64,000 nucleotides of DNA from Rubrivivax sp. (GCA_027487905.1 JAIYCR010000003.1:1-64000), one strand, 5' to 3'. Shown: positions 29,533-43,151, numbered from the stretch's first letter. The notes: generated from the sequence alone by a model not told the origin. Numbers and translations are program-made.

Positions 29533-30285
29533 ATGAACCCTGTGCACTCCCATGACACCCCGCGGGCGGGCAGGCCCCATGCCCAGAGCGGGCCGGCGCT
29601 GCACCGGACTGCCGCCCCGGCCGCGGCAGCCATCGGCCTTGCACTGGCCGCCCTGATGGGGGCGTCCGGCACAGCGCGTGCGGCTGGCGGCATGGAGCTC
29701 TACGGCCTGGTGGGCGTGCCCGGCGTGGGCCTGGGCGTCGGACTGCCGCTGAGCCCGCGGCTGACGCTTCGCGCCGACATCGCCGGCGTGGACCGCATCG
29801 AGCGCACCATCGAGGAAGACGGCATCTCCTACCAGGGCAGCGGCAAGGCCAACCGCATCGGCATCTTCGCCGACTGGTTTCCGTGGATGGGCAGCTTCCG
29901 CCTGACCGGCGGCCTCACGCTGAACGACATGAAGCTCGACCTGAACGCATCGGGCGCGGGCCGGGTGCTGCAGATCGGATCGAACACCTACACCCTGAGC
30001 GCTGACGACCGCTACGAGGTGCGTGGCGAGTTTGCGGCAGCCACGCCCTACCTGGGGCTCGGCTGGGGCCACCACGGCAGCGGCGGGCCGGGCTGGGGCT
30101 TTGTGGCCGACGTCGGCCTGTCCCTGGGCAAGCCCAAGCTCAACGGCCGCGCGCTCGGGCCCTGGTCCACCCAGCCCGGGCTGCAGGCCGACATCGACCG
30201 CGAGACGCAGACCCTGCGCGACACGGTGGCCAACATCCGCGCGGTGCCGCAACTCACGCTGGGCGTGAACTACCGCTTCCGCTGA
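29533..30285 (+). CDS. Outer-membrane beta-barrel protein
   Basis: This 250-residue protein has a long N-terminal region with a signal peptide ending near SGTARA. It then has alternating polar/aromatic strands, Gly-rich turns, and a C-terminal phenylalanine-containing strand (LTLGVNYRFR) as in small OmpW/OmpA-like barrels. GLGWGHHGSGGPGWGFVADVG is a typical strand-turn-strand. GGAGGT seven bases before the ATG fixes the start. No ligand can be inferred. It is flanked by the divergent M48 gene and the convergent ABC ATPase gene. Confidence 0.75.
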   Translation: MNPVHSHDTPRAGRPHAQSGPALHRTAAPAAAAIGLALAALMGASGTARAAGGMELYGLVGVPGVGLGVGLPLSPRLTLRADIAGVDRIERTIEEDGISYQGSGKANRIGIFADWFPWMGSFRLTGGLTLNDMKLDLNASGAGRVLQIGSNTYTLSADDRYEVRGEFAAATPYLGLGWGHHGSGGPGWGFVADVGLSLGKPKLNGRALGPWSTQPGLQADIDRETQTLRDTVANIRAVPQLTLGVNYRFR

Positions 30286-30321
30286 GCGGGGCGCGGCGCC
30301 GGAGCAGGGCGCGGCGCCGGT

Positions 30322-32147
<1,826 letters not shown>

Positions 32148-32151
<4 letters not shown>

Positions 32152-33257
32152 TCCAGCCCCCTGAGCTTGGGGTCGAGCGCGTCGCGCAGCGCGTCGGTGA
32201 AGAGCGAGAACGCGGTGACGAACACCGCCATGAAGGCCGTGGCCGCGGCCAGCTGCCACCAGTGCCCGAGGATGAGCTCGCTTTGCGCCTCGGACAGCAT
32301 CGTGCCCCAGCTGACCTGGTCGACCGACACCCCCAGGCCCAGGTAGCTCAGGATGACCTCGGCCTTGATGAAGCCCACCACCAGCACGCTCAACTGCACC
32401 AGCACCACGTGGCTCACGTTGGGCAGGATGTGGCGGAACATCCGCGAGGCGGCCGACGCGCCGATGGCCTCGGCCGAGCGCACGTAGTCGCGCGCGGCGT
32501 GCTTCATGAACTCCGCCCGGATCAGCCGATAGATGCCCGTCCAGCCGGTCAGGCCCAGGATGACCACGATGGTCCAGATGCCCTTGGGAATCACCGCATC
32601 GGCGCGGTTGAGCACCGCGGCGAAAGTGAAGATGAGCAGGATGCCGGGAATGGAGGTGAAGACGTTGTAGACCCACTCGAGGAAGTCGCCGGTGCGTCCG
32701 CCGAAGAAGCCCCCGGCCGCCCCGAGCAGCGTGCCGATGAGGGTGGCCGTCAGCGCGGCCAGCACCCCCACGAGGATGGACACCTCCGCGCCCTTGATGG
32801 CCTTGGCCAGCACGTCGCGGCCCAGGCGGTCGCCGCCGAAGGGCAGGGTCTCGCGGCGCACGCTGTCCTCGGTCTTCATCTGCGCGGCCCGCTCGGCCCA
32901 CTCCGCGTAGCGCGGCGCGAGCGGGTCGATGTCGGAGATGTCCACGTTCGGCCCCCTGGGGCTGAGCACGGCCTCCTGGGCCGTGGCAGCCCGTGGCCCG
33001 ACCACGGTGGGCGGCGCGTTGGGCACGCCCACCTCGCGCTGCCACTGGCTGGCCACAAGGCCGGTGGCCGCGGCCACCACCAGCGCGGCGAAGGCCAGCA
33101 CCACCAACAGCGCGGCCACGCCCACGCGGTCGGCACGGAAGCGCTTCCACGCCGCGGCCCACACACCGGCTGCGCGCGGCGCAGACCCGCCCGAGCGGCG
33201 CGGATCGGCTTCGATGGCCGAGCCGGGTGCCATCAGGGGAGTGGGCACGGCGCTCAC
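32148..33257 (-). CDS. Dipeptide-type ABC transporter permease (DppC/YejE-like)
   Basis: This 369-residue inner-membrane permease has one N-terminal membrane segment, a periplasmic loop of about 70 residues and five further segments. LPFGGDRLGRDVLAKAIKGA and the coupling motif EAIGASAASRMFRHILPN are diagnostic. GTG at 33257 is used because it overlaps the preceding stop as GTGA. An ATG at 33233 is possible. It pairs with the other permease to form the channel. Confidence 0.93.
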
Positions 33258-34192
33258 TTGAGCACCACCCGAGGGTCGGCGAGCTTGTAGAGCACGTCGG
33301 TCAGCAGGTTCACGGCCATGGTGATGACGGCGATGTAGATGGTCACGGCCTGGATCACCGGGTAGTCGCTGCGGTTCACCGCCAGCAGCACCTCGCGGCC
33401 CAGCCCCGGGATGGAGAAGAAGGTCTCGATGAGGAAGCTGCCCACGAAGATGCCCGGCAGCGCCACCGCCACGTTGGTGAGGATGGGGATCATCGCGTTG
33501 CGCAGCACGTGCTTCATCAGCACCGTGCGCTCGCTCAGGCCCTTGGCGCGCGCGGTGCGCACGTAGTCCTGGCCGATCTCGTCGAGGAAGAAGGTGCGGT
33601 ACAGGCGCGTCTGCGGCGCCAGCCCCACCAGCACGGCCAGCAGGATGGGCAGCGGCGCGTAGGTGGCGAGGTTGGTCCACACCGAATCGCTCCAGCCCTG
33701 CACCGGGAACCAGCCGAGCTGGAAGGCGAACACGTACTGCCCGACGATCACGTAGACCAGGAAGCTGATGGACAGCGCCACGGTGGTGACGACCATGATG
33801 CTGCGGTCGGTCAGCGAGCCGCGCCAGTAGGCCACGCCCATGGCCAGCGGAATGGCCAGCAGCACGTCCAGCACCAGGATGGGCACCATCACGGTGAGCG
33901 TGGCCGGCAGCCGGCTCAGGAAGAGGCTGGAGACCGCCTCGTTGGTGGCCCAGGAGCGGCCCCAGTCGAAGGTGACGATCTGCTTGACGAAGATCCACAG
34001 CTGCGTGAGCAGCGGCTCGTTCAGGCCGAGCTGGCCGCGGATGGCGTCGATCTGCTCGGGCGAGGCGTTCAGGCCGCCCAGGATCTCGGCCGGGTCGCCG
34101 CCGAAGAACTTGAAGAGGAAGAAGACGAGCAGTACCACGCCGACGAGCGTGGGAATGGTCTGCCACAGGCGGCGGATCAGGTAGGCGGTCAT
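33254..34192 (-). CDS. Dipeptide-type ABC transporter permease (DppB/YejB-like)
   Basis: This 312-residue permease is first in the transporter operon. It starts MTAYLIRRLWQTIPTLVGVV, with DPAEILGGLNASPEQIDAIR in the first periplasmic loop and the coupling motif TARAKGLSERTVLMKHVLRN. It ends LLTDVLYKLADPRVVLK as usual. The ATG at 34192 fits DppB N-termini better than the GTG at 34204. It is divergent from the three binding-protein genes, which suggests they supply this channel. Confidence 0.94.
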   Translation of the reverse strand: MTAYLIRRLWQTIPTLVGVVLLVFFLFKFFGGDPAEILGGLNASPEQIDAIRGQLGLNEPLLTQLWIFVKQIVTFDWGRSWATNEAVSSLFLSRLPATLTVMVPILVLDVLLAIPLAMGVAYWRGSLTDRSIMVVTTVALSISFLVYVIVGQYVFAFQLGWFPVQGWSDSVWTNLATYAPLPILLAVLVGLAPQTRLYRTFFLDEIGQDYVRTARAKGLSERTVLMKHVLRNAMIPILTNVAVALPGIFVGSFLIETFFSIPGLGREVLLAVNRSDYPVIQAVTIYIAVITMAVNLLTDVLYKLADPRVVLK

Positions 34193-34230
34193 GGGCGCAG
34201 CCACCGGGGGCCGAACGGTGACGGGAGAAG

Positions 34231-34243
34231 GCGGCGAGTCTAG
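34231..34243 (-). promoter_or_regulatory. Promoter-proximal 13-bp element, transporter side
   Basis: Read toward the permease gene the sequence is CTAGACTCGCCGC, and it contains the -10-like TAGACT (34237-34242). An identical element in the same orientation relative to its gene lies before the first binding-protein gene. It may be the -10 plus start region, or a shared operator. Confidence 0.5.
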
Positions 34244-34385
34244 TGGGGCGGCCCGCGTCCCAGGACCGAAGAAACCCCCGCGCAGCCTCGGACAAGCGCG
34301 GCCATCGCTGCGGGTGCCGCCCGATGCCGACGAATGCCGCCCGGGGCCATCGGGGTCTTGGGGCGTGGCCGGCTCGGCGGGCTGT

Positions 34386-34398
34386 CTAGACTCGCCGC
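34386..34398 (+). promoter_or_regulatory. Promoter-proximal 13-bp element, binding-protein side
   Basis: CTAGACTCGCCGC includes TAGACT (34387-34392), which would start transcription near 34399, about 18 bases before the ATG at 34417. It is the inverted partner of the element at 34231-34243. Together they define a divergent promoter region. Confidence 0.5.
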
Positions 34399-34416
34399 TT
34401 TGCCTTCGGTGGCCCC

Positions 34417-36347
34417 ATGCGCCCTGCCTTCCTCACCGCACCCCGGCCCGGCCGGCGCTCGCCCCTGGCGTGGTCGACCCTGGTGCTCGCCACGCTGTGT
34501 TCCCCGCTGGCCAGCGTGGCCGTCGGGGCCGCATCGCCGGCGGCCAGCCCGGCTTCCTCCGCGTCCTCCGCTTCCTCTGCCTCCTCCGCGTCCTCCGCGT
34601 CCTCCGCCGTGGCCCCCGCCGCCGGGCCTGCCGCCGCCCAGCGGGTGCTCCGCCTGGCGCTCTCGTCCGGCGAGAACGGCTTCGACCCGGCCCAGGTCAG
34701 CGACGTGGTGTCCGCCGCGCTGGTGGGCAGCATCTTCGAAAGCCCGCTGACCTACGACCTCTTCGCCCAGCCCGCACGGCTCAAGCCGGCCACCGCGGTC
34801 GCACTGCCCGAGGTCAACGCCGACCACACGCGCTTCGTCTTCCGGCTGCGGCCGGGCATCCGCTTCACCGACGACCCGGCCTTCGGCGGGCGCCCGCGCG
34901 AGCTTGTCGCGCAGGACTACGTCTACACCGTCAAGCGCTTCTACGACCCGGCCACCCGCAGCCCCACGCTCTTCCATTTCGAGAACGCCGGCCTGCTGGG
35001 CCTGCCTGAACTGCGCAAGAAGGCGCTGGCCGACAAGACGCCCTTCCCCTACGACGTGGAGGTGGCCGGCATCCGGGCGCTGGACCGCTACACCTTCGAG
35101 GTGAACACCTCGCGGCCGGCGCCGCGCCTGCCCTATGTGTTCGCCACACCGGCGGTCACCGGGGCCGTGGCCCGCGAGGTCATCGAGGCGGCTGGCGGCA
35201 TCGCCCGCACGATGGAGCGGCCGGTGGGCACCGGGCCCTTCCGGCTGGCCGAGTGGAAGCGGCGTTCGCGCATCGTGCTCGAACGCAACCCCTTCTACGA
35301 CCGTGTCTACGACGAGGTGCCGCCACCCGGCCATCCGGCGGCGGCCTGGGCTTCGCGGCTCAAGGGCCAGCGCCTGCCGATGCTCGACCGTGTGGTGCTC
35401 TCGGTGATCGAGGAAGCGCAGCCGCGCTGGCTCGCCTTCCTCAACGGCGAGACCGACTTCGCCGGCGTGCCGGGCGAGTTCATCACCATCGCCGCGCCGG
35501 GCGGCAAGCTCGCGGCCAACCTGGAGCGGCGCGGCGTGACGATGACCACCGCCCCCACGCCGGTCACGCTCTACACCTACTTCGGCATGGAGCACCCGAT
35601 GGTGGGCGGCTACACGCCCGAGCGGGTGGCGCTGCGGCGCGCGGTGGCGCTGGGCTACAACACGCCGCGCGAGATCGAGCTGGTGCGCAAGCGCCAGGCG
35701 GTGCAGGCGCAGTCGGTGCTGCCGCCGATGGTCAGCGGCTTCGACCCCACGCTGAAGACCGAGATGAGCGACTACGACCCGCCACGCGCGCGGGCGCTGC
35801 TGGAGCTCTACGGCTACCGCGACCGCGACGGCGACGGCTGGCGCGAGCAGCCCGACGGCTCGCCGCTCACGCTGGAGTTCACCGGCCAGCCCGACCAGCT
35901 GTCGCGCCAGCTCAAGGAGGTCTGGCAGAAAAGCATGGCCGAGATCGGCATTCGCATGAGCTTTCGGGCCGGCGCCTGGCAGGAGAACATCAAGGCGAGC
36001 CGCGCCGGCCAGCTGATGATGTGGACCACCGGCTGGAGTGCGGCGCTGCCCGATGGCGGCTATTTCCTGGACGTGCTCTACGGGCCGAACAAGGGCCAGT
36101 CCAACCACTCCCGCTTCGACCTGCCGGCCTTCAACGCGCTCTACGAGCGCCAGCGCTCGATGCCCGACGGGCCCGAGCGCGATGCGGTGATCGCACAGGC
36201 CTTGCGCCTGTCGGTGGCCTACATGCCCATCAAGGCCCAGGTGTGGGGTCAGAGCACCTGGCTGGCGCGTCAGGGCGTGGTGGGTTATGTGGCCCACCCT
36301 TTCCTGCGCGACTACTGGCGCTACATGACGGCCGAGCCGAGCGCGCC

Positions 36348-36351
<4 letters not shown>
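34417..36351 (+). CDS. ABC transporter substrate-binding protein, family 5 (paralogue 1)
   Basis: This 644-residue periplasmic binding protein (SBP_bac_5 type, peptide/dipeptide family) is the first of three tandem paralogues. A signal peptide is followed by a Ser/Ala linker of repeated SSA units (about residues 46-64). The mature domain begins LRLALSSGENGFDPAQVSDV. GTGPFRLAEWKRRSRIVLERNP and YRDRDGDGWREQPDGSPL, with its acidic loop, are standard for the family. Its stop overlaps the next gene's GTG start. The ligand is unknown. The protein is longer than DppA (about 535). Confidence 0.9.
34552..34608 (+). repeat. Short tandem repeat, period 9, coding for an SSA linker
   Basis: Copies of the 9-base unit TCCTCCGCG and close variants encode the Ser-Ser-Ala linker of the first binding protein, directly after the signal peptide. 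Copy number could change by slippage without breaking the frame. Confidence 0.75.
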
Positions 36352-38251
<1,900 letters not shown>

Positions 38252-38252
<1 letters not shown>

Positions 38253-40195
38253 TGGCCCCGCGCACGCGACGCGGCTGGCTGCGGGGCGTTTGCGCGGCGG
38301 CCCTGGCACCACTGGAGGCGTGGCCGGGCGGTGCAGGGGCTGCCGGTGCGGGAGCTTCCGATGCAGGGGCTTCCGATGCAGGAGCCTTGGGTGCCGGGCC
38401 GCCCGGGCCCGGCTCCACCGAGGGACGGGCCGCCGCGCCCCGGGTGCTGCGCTGCGCGTTTCCGGCCGCCGAGACGGGCTTTGATCCGGCGCGCATCTCC
38501 GACCTCTACTCGCGCACCGTGACCGGCCACATCTTCGACGGCCTGTACAAGTACGACTACCTTGCCCGGCCCTTCCTCATCAAGCCCAACACCGCGGTGG
38601 CGCTGCCCGAGGCCAGCGCCGACCACCGCCGCTTCGTCGTGCGGCTGCGCCCGGGCATCTTCTTCGCCGACGATCCGGCCTTCGGCGGGCGGCCGCGCGA
38701 GCTGGTCGCGGCCGACTATGTCTACAGCCTCAAGCGCTTCTTCGACCCGGCGGTCAACAGCCCTGTGCTCGCCACGATGCAGGACATGGGCCTGGTCGGC
38801 CTGGAGGCGCTGCGCGAGGAGGCCGCGCGCGGCCGCCGGCCCTTCGACTACGACCGCCCGATCGAAGGCCTGCAGGCGCCAGACCGCTACACGCTGGTGT
38901 TCGTCACCCGCGAGCCGCGCCCGCGCTTCCTGCTGAACCTGGCCACCGGCGACCTCACCGGCGCGGTGGCCCGCGAGGTGGTGCAGGCCTATGGCGATCG
39001 CATCATGGAGCACCCGGTGGGCACCGGCCCCTTCCGCCTGGTGCAGTGGCGGCGCAGCTCTCGCATCGTGCTGGAGCGCAACCCGCGCTTTCGCGAGCTC
39101 GCCTTCGACGGCGAGCCCGCCGCCGACGATGGCCCCGGCCAGGCCATCGCCCACCGGCTTCGAGGGCGGCGGCTGCCGCTGGTCGACCGGGTGGAGGTGA
39201 GCATCATCAACGAGAGCCAGCCGCGCTGGCTGTCCTTCCTCGATCAGCGGCTCGACCAGCTCGCCGTGCCGCTGGAGTTCTCCTCGCTCGCCGTGCCGGG
39301 CGGGGAGATCGCGCCGCACCTGGCGCGGCGTGGCATCCGCGCGCACCGCACCGCAGTGCCCTCGCGCACGCTCCTCTTCTTCAACATGGAGCATCCGGTG
39401 GTGGGGGGCTACACCGCCAAGCGGGTGGCGCTGCGAAGGGCCATCGGCCTGGCCACCGACGTCCAGCGCGAGATCCGCCTGGTGCGCCGCGGCCAGGCGA
39501 TCGCGGCGCAGTCGGTGGTGGCGCCGGGCACCTGGGGCTACGACCCGCTGCTCAAGACCTCCAACAGCGACCACGACCTGCCGCGCGCCCGCGCGCTGCT
39601 CGACGTCTACGGCTACGTCGACCGCGACGGTGACGGCTGGCGCGAGCAGCCCGACGGCAAGCCCCTGGTGCTGGAGATCGCCAGCACCCCCGACCCGCTG
39701 AGCCGCCAGATGGACGAGCTGTTCAAGCGCTCGATGGACGCACTGGGCGTGCGCCTGGTGGTGCGCCTGGGTCAGTGGCCCGAGCAGCTCAAGGCCGCCC
39801 GTGCGGGCGAGTTGATGATGTGGACGCTGGGCTACTCGGCGGCCGACCCGGACGCGCAGAGCGCGCTCAACCTGCTGTACGGGCCGGCCGCCGGGGGCCA
39901 GAACCTGGCCCGCTTCCGGCATCCGCGCTTCGACGCGCTCTACGAGCGCATGCAGTCGCTGCCCGACGGGCCCGAGCGGCTGGCCCTGCTGCGCGAGGCC
40001 CAGCGCATCACGCTGGCGTGGCTGCCGCACCGCTACAACGTGCACCCGGTGGCCACCGACCTGGTGCAGCCCTGGCTGCACGGCTACCGCCGGCCGCTGT
40101 ACGGCAGCCAGTGGTGGCAGTACGTGGACGTGGACCGGGCTGAGGACCGCCGGGAGCGCGAAGGCGCCGGCAGCCCCGCCGCGCCTCAGGCCTGA
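38252..40195 (+). CDS. ABC transporter substrate-binding protein, family 5 (paralogue 3)
   Basis: This 647-residue protein is the third tandem paralogue, starting in TGATG overlap with paralogue 2. The N-terminus MAPRTRRGWLRGVCAAALAP is a less hydrophobic signal, with a possible twin-arginine (TRRGWLRG) or lipid-attachment cysteine (GVC). A Gly/Ala/Ser/Asp linker (GASDAG repeats, about residues 33-46) follows. The mature part has FPAAETGFDPARISDLYSRT, GTGPFRLVQWRRSSRIVLERNP and YVDRDGDGWREQPDGKPL. Its last 10 bases overlap the convergent thioredoxin gene. Confidence 0.9.
38350..38379 (+). repeat. Short tandem repeat, period 15, coding for a GASDA linker
   Basis: Two adjacent copies of a 15-base unit (GGAGCTTCCGATGCA and a one-base variant) and a partial third encode the linker of the third binding protein. 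It lies at the same place as the different repeats in paralogues 1 and 2. Confidence 0.7.
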
Positions 40196-40599
40196 CGCGC
40201 GAAGCGGACGATGTCGCCGGCCTGCAGCGCACCGCTGTGGCGGCGCCGGGCGATACCGCGCTGAAAGAGGATGAGCGTGGGGATGCTGCGCAGCTGGTGG
40301 CGCTGCGCCAGGCGAAGCGACTCGTCGCTGTTGAGCTTGGCCACCAGCACCTCGCCCTTGAGCGACTGCGCGGCGCGCTCGAGCTGCGGGGCCATGGCCA
40401 GGCAGGGCCCGCACCAGGGCGCCCAGAAATCGACCAGCACCGGCAGTTCGGTGCGGCCGACGATGGGGTCGAAGTCGGCGTCGGTGAGCGTGGCCACCCG
40501 GCCGTCGAGCAACGGCTTGCCGCAGCGCGCGCACATCGGGTCGTCGCCGCGCCGCTCGGCAGGCAGGCGGTTCACCGCGTTGCAGTGCACGCAGGCCAC
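40186..40599 (-). CDS. trxC: Thioredoxin 2-like protein TrxC
   Basis: This is a thioredoxin with an N-terminal zinc finger, as in TrxC. It has CVHC (start) and CARC, then the thioredoxin fold with the active site FWAPWCGPCLAMAPQL. It reduces protein disulphides in the cytoplasm. From the GTG at 40599 it is 137 residues, close to E. coli TrxC (139). Longer starts (TTG or ATG near 40752-40755) would add a 9-serine run encoded by a TCC/TCG repeat and no family similarity. The start is uncertain. It overlaps the last 10 bases of the convergent binding-protein gene. Confidence 0.88.
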   Translation of the reverse strand: MACVHCNAVNRLPAERRGDDPMCARCGKPLLDGRVATLTDADFDPIVGRTELPVLVDFWAPWCGPCLAMAPQLERAAQSLKGEVLVAKLNSDESLRLAQRHQLRSIPTLILFQRGIARRRHSGALQAGDIVRFARQA

Positions 40600-40781
40600 A
40601 TGCAGGCGGGAGGACGAGGACGAGGACGAGGAGGAGGCGGGGTCGGGGTTCAAGGCTCGCGCTTTCCCAGGCGGGTTGGCCCCAAGCCAAGGCACAAGCC
40701 GCGGCCAGGTGATGCCTGTCGATCCGACTATGGGGATGGTTCGCCACGGCATCAAGGCCCGGACAGCTCAGGCGGGCTTCC

Positions 40782-40787
40782 TAGAAT
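40782..40787 (+). promoter_or_regulatory. Putative -10 of the AmpG-like gene
   Basis: TAGAAT ends six bases before the ATG at 40794, so transcription would start at the ATG itself, a leaderless message. There is no ribosome-binding site in the gap, which agrees. The -35 is unclear. Confidence 0.45.
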
Positions 40788-40793
40788 CCCCGG

Positions 40794-42383
40794 ATGACCG
40801 CTGATGCGCGTGCCGCTCGACCCCCCCTCACGCTCGCTGCGGTGCACCGGCTGGTAGCCGTCACCGTGCTGGGCTTCGCCTCGGGGCTGCCGCTGGCGCT
40901 GACCGGTCAGGCCATGCAGGCCTGGCTCACCACCTCGGGTGTGGACATCGCCACCATCGGCTTCCTGAGCCTGGTGGGCCTGCCCTACACCTTCAAGTTC
41001 CTGTGGGCGCCGCTGATGGATCGCTTCGAGCTGCCCTTCATCGGGCGGCGGCGCGGCTGGCTGGTGCTCACCCAGCTCGCCCTGGCCGGCTCGCTGATGC
41101 TGCTGGCGGCCACCTCGCCCACCGATGCCATCCGCAGCTTCGCGCTGCTCGCGGTGCTGGTGGCCTTCGTCAGCGCCTCGCAGGACGTGGTGGTCGATGC
41201 CTACCGCACCGACCTGCTCAGTGCCGCCGAGCGCGGCCTGGGCGCGAGCCTGGGGGTGCTGGGCTACCGGCTGGCCATGATCGTCTCCGGCGGCCTGGCC
41301 TTCATCTGGGTGGACCCCACGCAGGGCGGCGGCTGGACCTGGCCCGAGGTCTACCGCCTGATGGCCGGCGTGATGGTGGCCGCAGCGTTCGCCTCGGCGC
41401 TGCTGCTGCCGCGGCTGGCCGAGGTGGAGCGGCCCGCCACCGTGGCCCGTCACGACCTGCTGGGCTTTGCTGCCGTGGTCGCAGCGGTGGCGGTGGGCTT
41501 CCTCGTTGCCGAGCAGTTCACGCCGCCGCTGTCGCGCTGGCTCATCGGCGACTGGCTGGCCGGCGGGCCGCTGCCCGCGCCGCTGCAAAAGCGCTGGATC
41601 GACCTGCTCGCGCTGCTGCTGGGCATCGCCTTCACCGTGCCGCTGGCGGTGTGGGCGGCCCGTGCCGCGCGCTTCGAGACGCTGATCGGCGGCCTGTCCA
41701 ACTACTTCAGCCAGCCCGGCGCGGTGGCCTTCCTCGGCTTCATCGTGCTCTACAAGCTCGGCGACGCCTTCGCCGGTTCGCTGATGACGCCCTTCCTGCT
41801 CAAGGCCATGGCCTTCACTCCCGCCGAGGTGGGGGTGGTGAACAAGGTCATCGGGCTGTGGCTGACCATCGGCGGCGCGCTGCTGGGCGGCGCGCTGATG
41901 CTCAGGCTGGGACTGTGGCGCTCGCTGATGCTCTTCGGGGTGCTGCAGATGCTGAGCAACCTGGGCTTCTGGTGGCTCGCGGTGAACGGGCGCAGCGAGG
42001 CCGGCGCGCTGCTCATCCCGGCCTTCGACTGGGGCTTCGTCAAGCTCGCCACCGATTCGTCGGTGGACCGCGGGCTGCTGATGGTGGTGGCGCTGGAGAA
42101 CATCACCGGGGGCATGGGAACGGCCGCCTTCGTGGCCTTCCTGATGAGCCTGACCACGCAGCGCTTCAGCGCCACGCAGTTCGCGCTGCTGTCGGCCTTC
42201 GCCTCGGTGGGGCGGGTGTGGGTGGGCCCGCTGGCCGGCGTGCTCGCCGAGAGCATCGGCTGGCCGACCTTCTTCATCGTGTCCACCGTGCTGGCCGCGC
42301 CGGCACTGTGGCTGCTGTGGCGGCTTCGCTCGACCGTGCGAGGGCTGGAGGTGGACCCCAAGAGCGCCGCGCTGGACGACTGA
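40794..42383 (+). CDS. ampG: AmpG-like major facilitator permease
   Basis: This 529-residue protein is an inner-membrane MFS permease of the AmpG group. AmpG carries anhydromuropeptides from the periplasm for cell-wall recycling. It has 12 or more hydrophobic segments and family stretches GFASGLPLALTGQAMQAWL, GLPYTFKFLWAPLMDRFELP, FVSASQDVVVDAYRTDLLS, LYKLGDAFAGSL and ENITGGMGTAAFVAFL. The last two are typical of AmpG. A loop of about 40 residues between segments is larger than usual. No AmpD/AmpC gene is nearby. Confidence 0.88.
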   Translation: MTADARAARPPLTLAAVHRLVAVTVLGFASGLPLALTGQAMQAWLTTSGVDIATIGFLSLVGLPYTFKFLWAPLMDRFELPFIGRRRGWLVLTQLALAGSLMLLAATSPTDAIRSFALLAVLVAFVSASQDVVVDAYRTDLLSAAERGLGASLGVLGYRLAMIVSGGLAFIWVDPTQGGGWTWPEVYRLMAGVMVAAAFASALLLPRLAEVERPATVARHDLLGFAAVVAAVAVGFLVAEQFTPPLSRWLIGDWLAGGPLPAPLQKRWIDLLALLLGIAFTVPLAVWAARAARFETLIGGLSNYFSQPGAVAFLGFIVLYKLGDAFAGSLMTPFLLKAMAFTPAEVGVVNKVIGLWLTIGGALLGGALMLRLGLWRSLMLFGVLQMLSNLGFWWLAVNGRSEAGALLIPAFDWGFVKLATDSSVDRGLLMVVALENITGGMGTAAFVAFLMSLTTQRFSATQFALLSAFASVGRVWVGPLAGVLAESIGWPTFFIVSTVLAAPALWLLWRLRSTVRGLEVDPKSAALDD

Positions 42384-42466
42384 GCGGGCGGGCCGGCGGG
42401 CTGGTGCAGGACGGGCCGGCGGGCCTGGAGGCGACAGGCCGGCTGGAAGGCCAGACCACAAACAAA

Positions 42467-42489
42467 CAAGCCGGCACGAGGCCGGCTTG
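42467..42489 (-). terminator. Rho-independent terminator of the SWIB/H1-like gene
   Basis: A perfect 9-bp stem (CAAGCCGGC with GCCGGCTTG) with a five-base loop. On the minus strand it is followed by the T-rich TTGTTTGT, as expected of a terminator for the gene ending at 42548. It may also act on the opposite strand for ampG. Confidence 0.8.
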
Positions 42490-42547
42490 GTTCAAGTCGC
42501 AAGACCCGGCGGCCGATTCGGGCTCGCCGGGCCGCCGAAGCGCTGGA

Positions 42548-42961
42548 TCAGGGCTTGAGGTGGCCGTTGATGAGCTTGGTCATCTCGAACATCGAGACCT
42601 GGGCCTTCTTGAAGATCTCCTTGAGCTTCGCGTCGGCGTTGATCATGGTCCGCTTGGCTGCGTCCTGCAGCTTGTTGGCCTTGATGTAGTCCCACACGCG
42701 CTTGGTGACTTCGGTGCGCGGGTAGGGGCCCTTGCCGATCACCGCAGCGAGGGCGTCGCTGGGGGTCATCGCCTTCATGAAGGCGGCGTTCGCGGTGCGC
42801 TTGACGGCCGCCTTCTTGGCGGGGGCCTTCTTCGCGGCCGGAGCCTTGGTGGCGGGTGCGGCCTTCTTCGCCGGTGCCGCCTTCTTCACGGCCACGGCCT
42901 TCTTCGCCGGGGCCTTCTTCGCGGCGGCCTTCTTGGCCGGCGCCTTCTTCGCAGTTGCCAT
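42548..42961 (-). CDS. Histone H1-like protein with SWIB domain
   Basis: This 137-residue DNA-associated protein has two parts. Residues 1-55 are Ala/Lys/Pro repeats (AKKAPAKKA units) like the tail of histone H1. Residues 60-137 form a SWIB/MDM2 domain (MTPSDALAAVIGKGPYPR, VWDYIKANKLQD, INADAKLKEIF). Proteins of this build occur in Burkholderiales and Chlamydiae and are thought to bind DNA. The ATG at 42961, with GGAG before it, is used because the 35 residues above are not basic repeats. A terminator follows. Confidence 0.9.
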   Translation of the reverse strand: MATAKKAPAKKAAAKKAPAKKAVAVKKAAPAKKAAPATKAPAAKKAPAKKAAVKRTANAAFMKAMTPSDALAAVIGKGPYPRTEVTKRVWDYIKANKLQDAAKRTMINADAKLKEIFKKAQVSMFEMTKLINGHLKP

Positions 42962-43151
42962 GAGAATTTTCTCCATCAAGAGGTTGATGTGGCGAGCTGG
43001 GTCGGTTGCCGCATGAGCATCCGTTTCTCTCAGTCGTCGCGCGGCGCGATGGTACTGCGCGCTCACCCCAGTGAGAAGGCGGATTCCGCGCGGAGCGACC
43101 CATTTTTCCCTCGTGCAAGCCCCAAGGAGCCCGGGTTGTGGCCTCGGGGCA

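Noticed and set aside
30289-30320. 14-bp direct repeat GGGCGCGGCGCCGG between the outer-membrane protein and ABC ATPase genes
   Set aside because: Short GC-rich repeat in a 36-base gap between convergent stops. It could fold, but there is no T-run, so I do not call a terminator.
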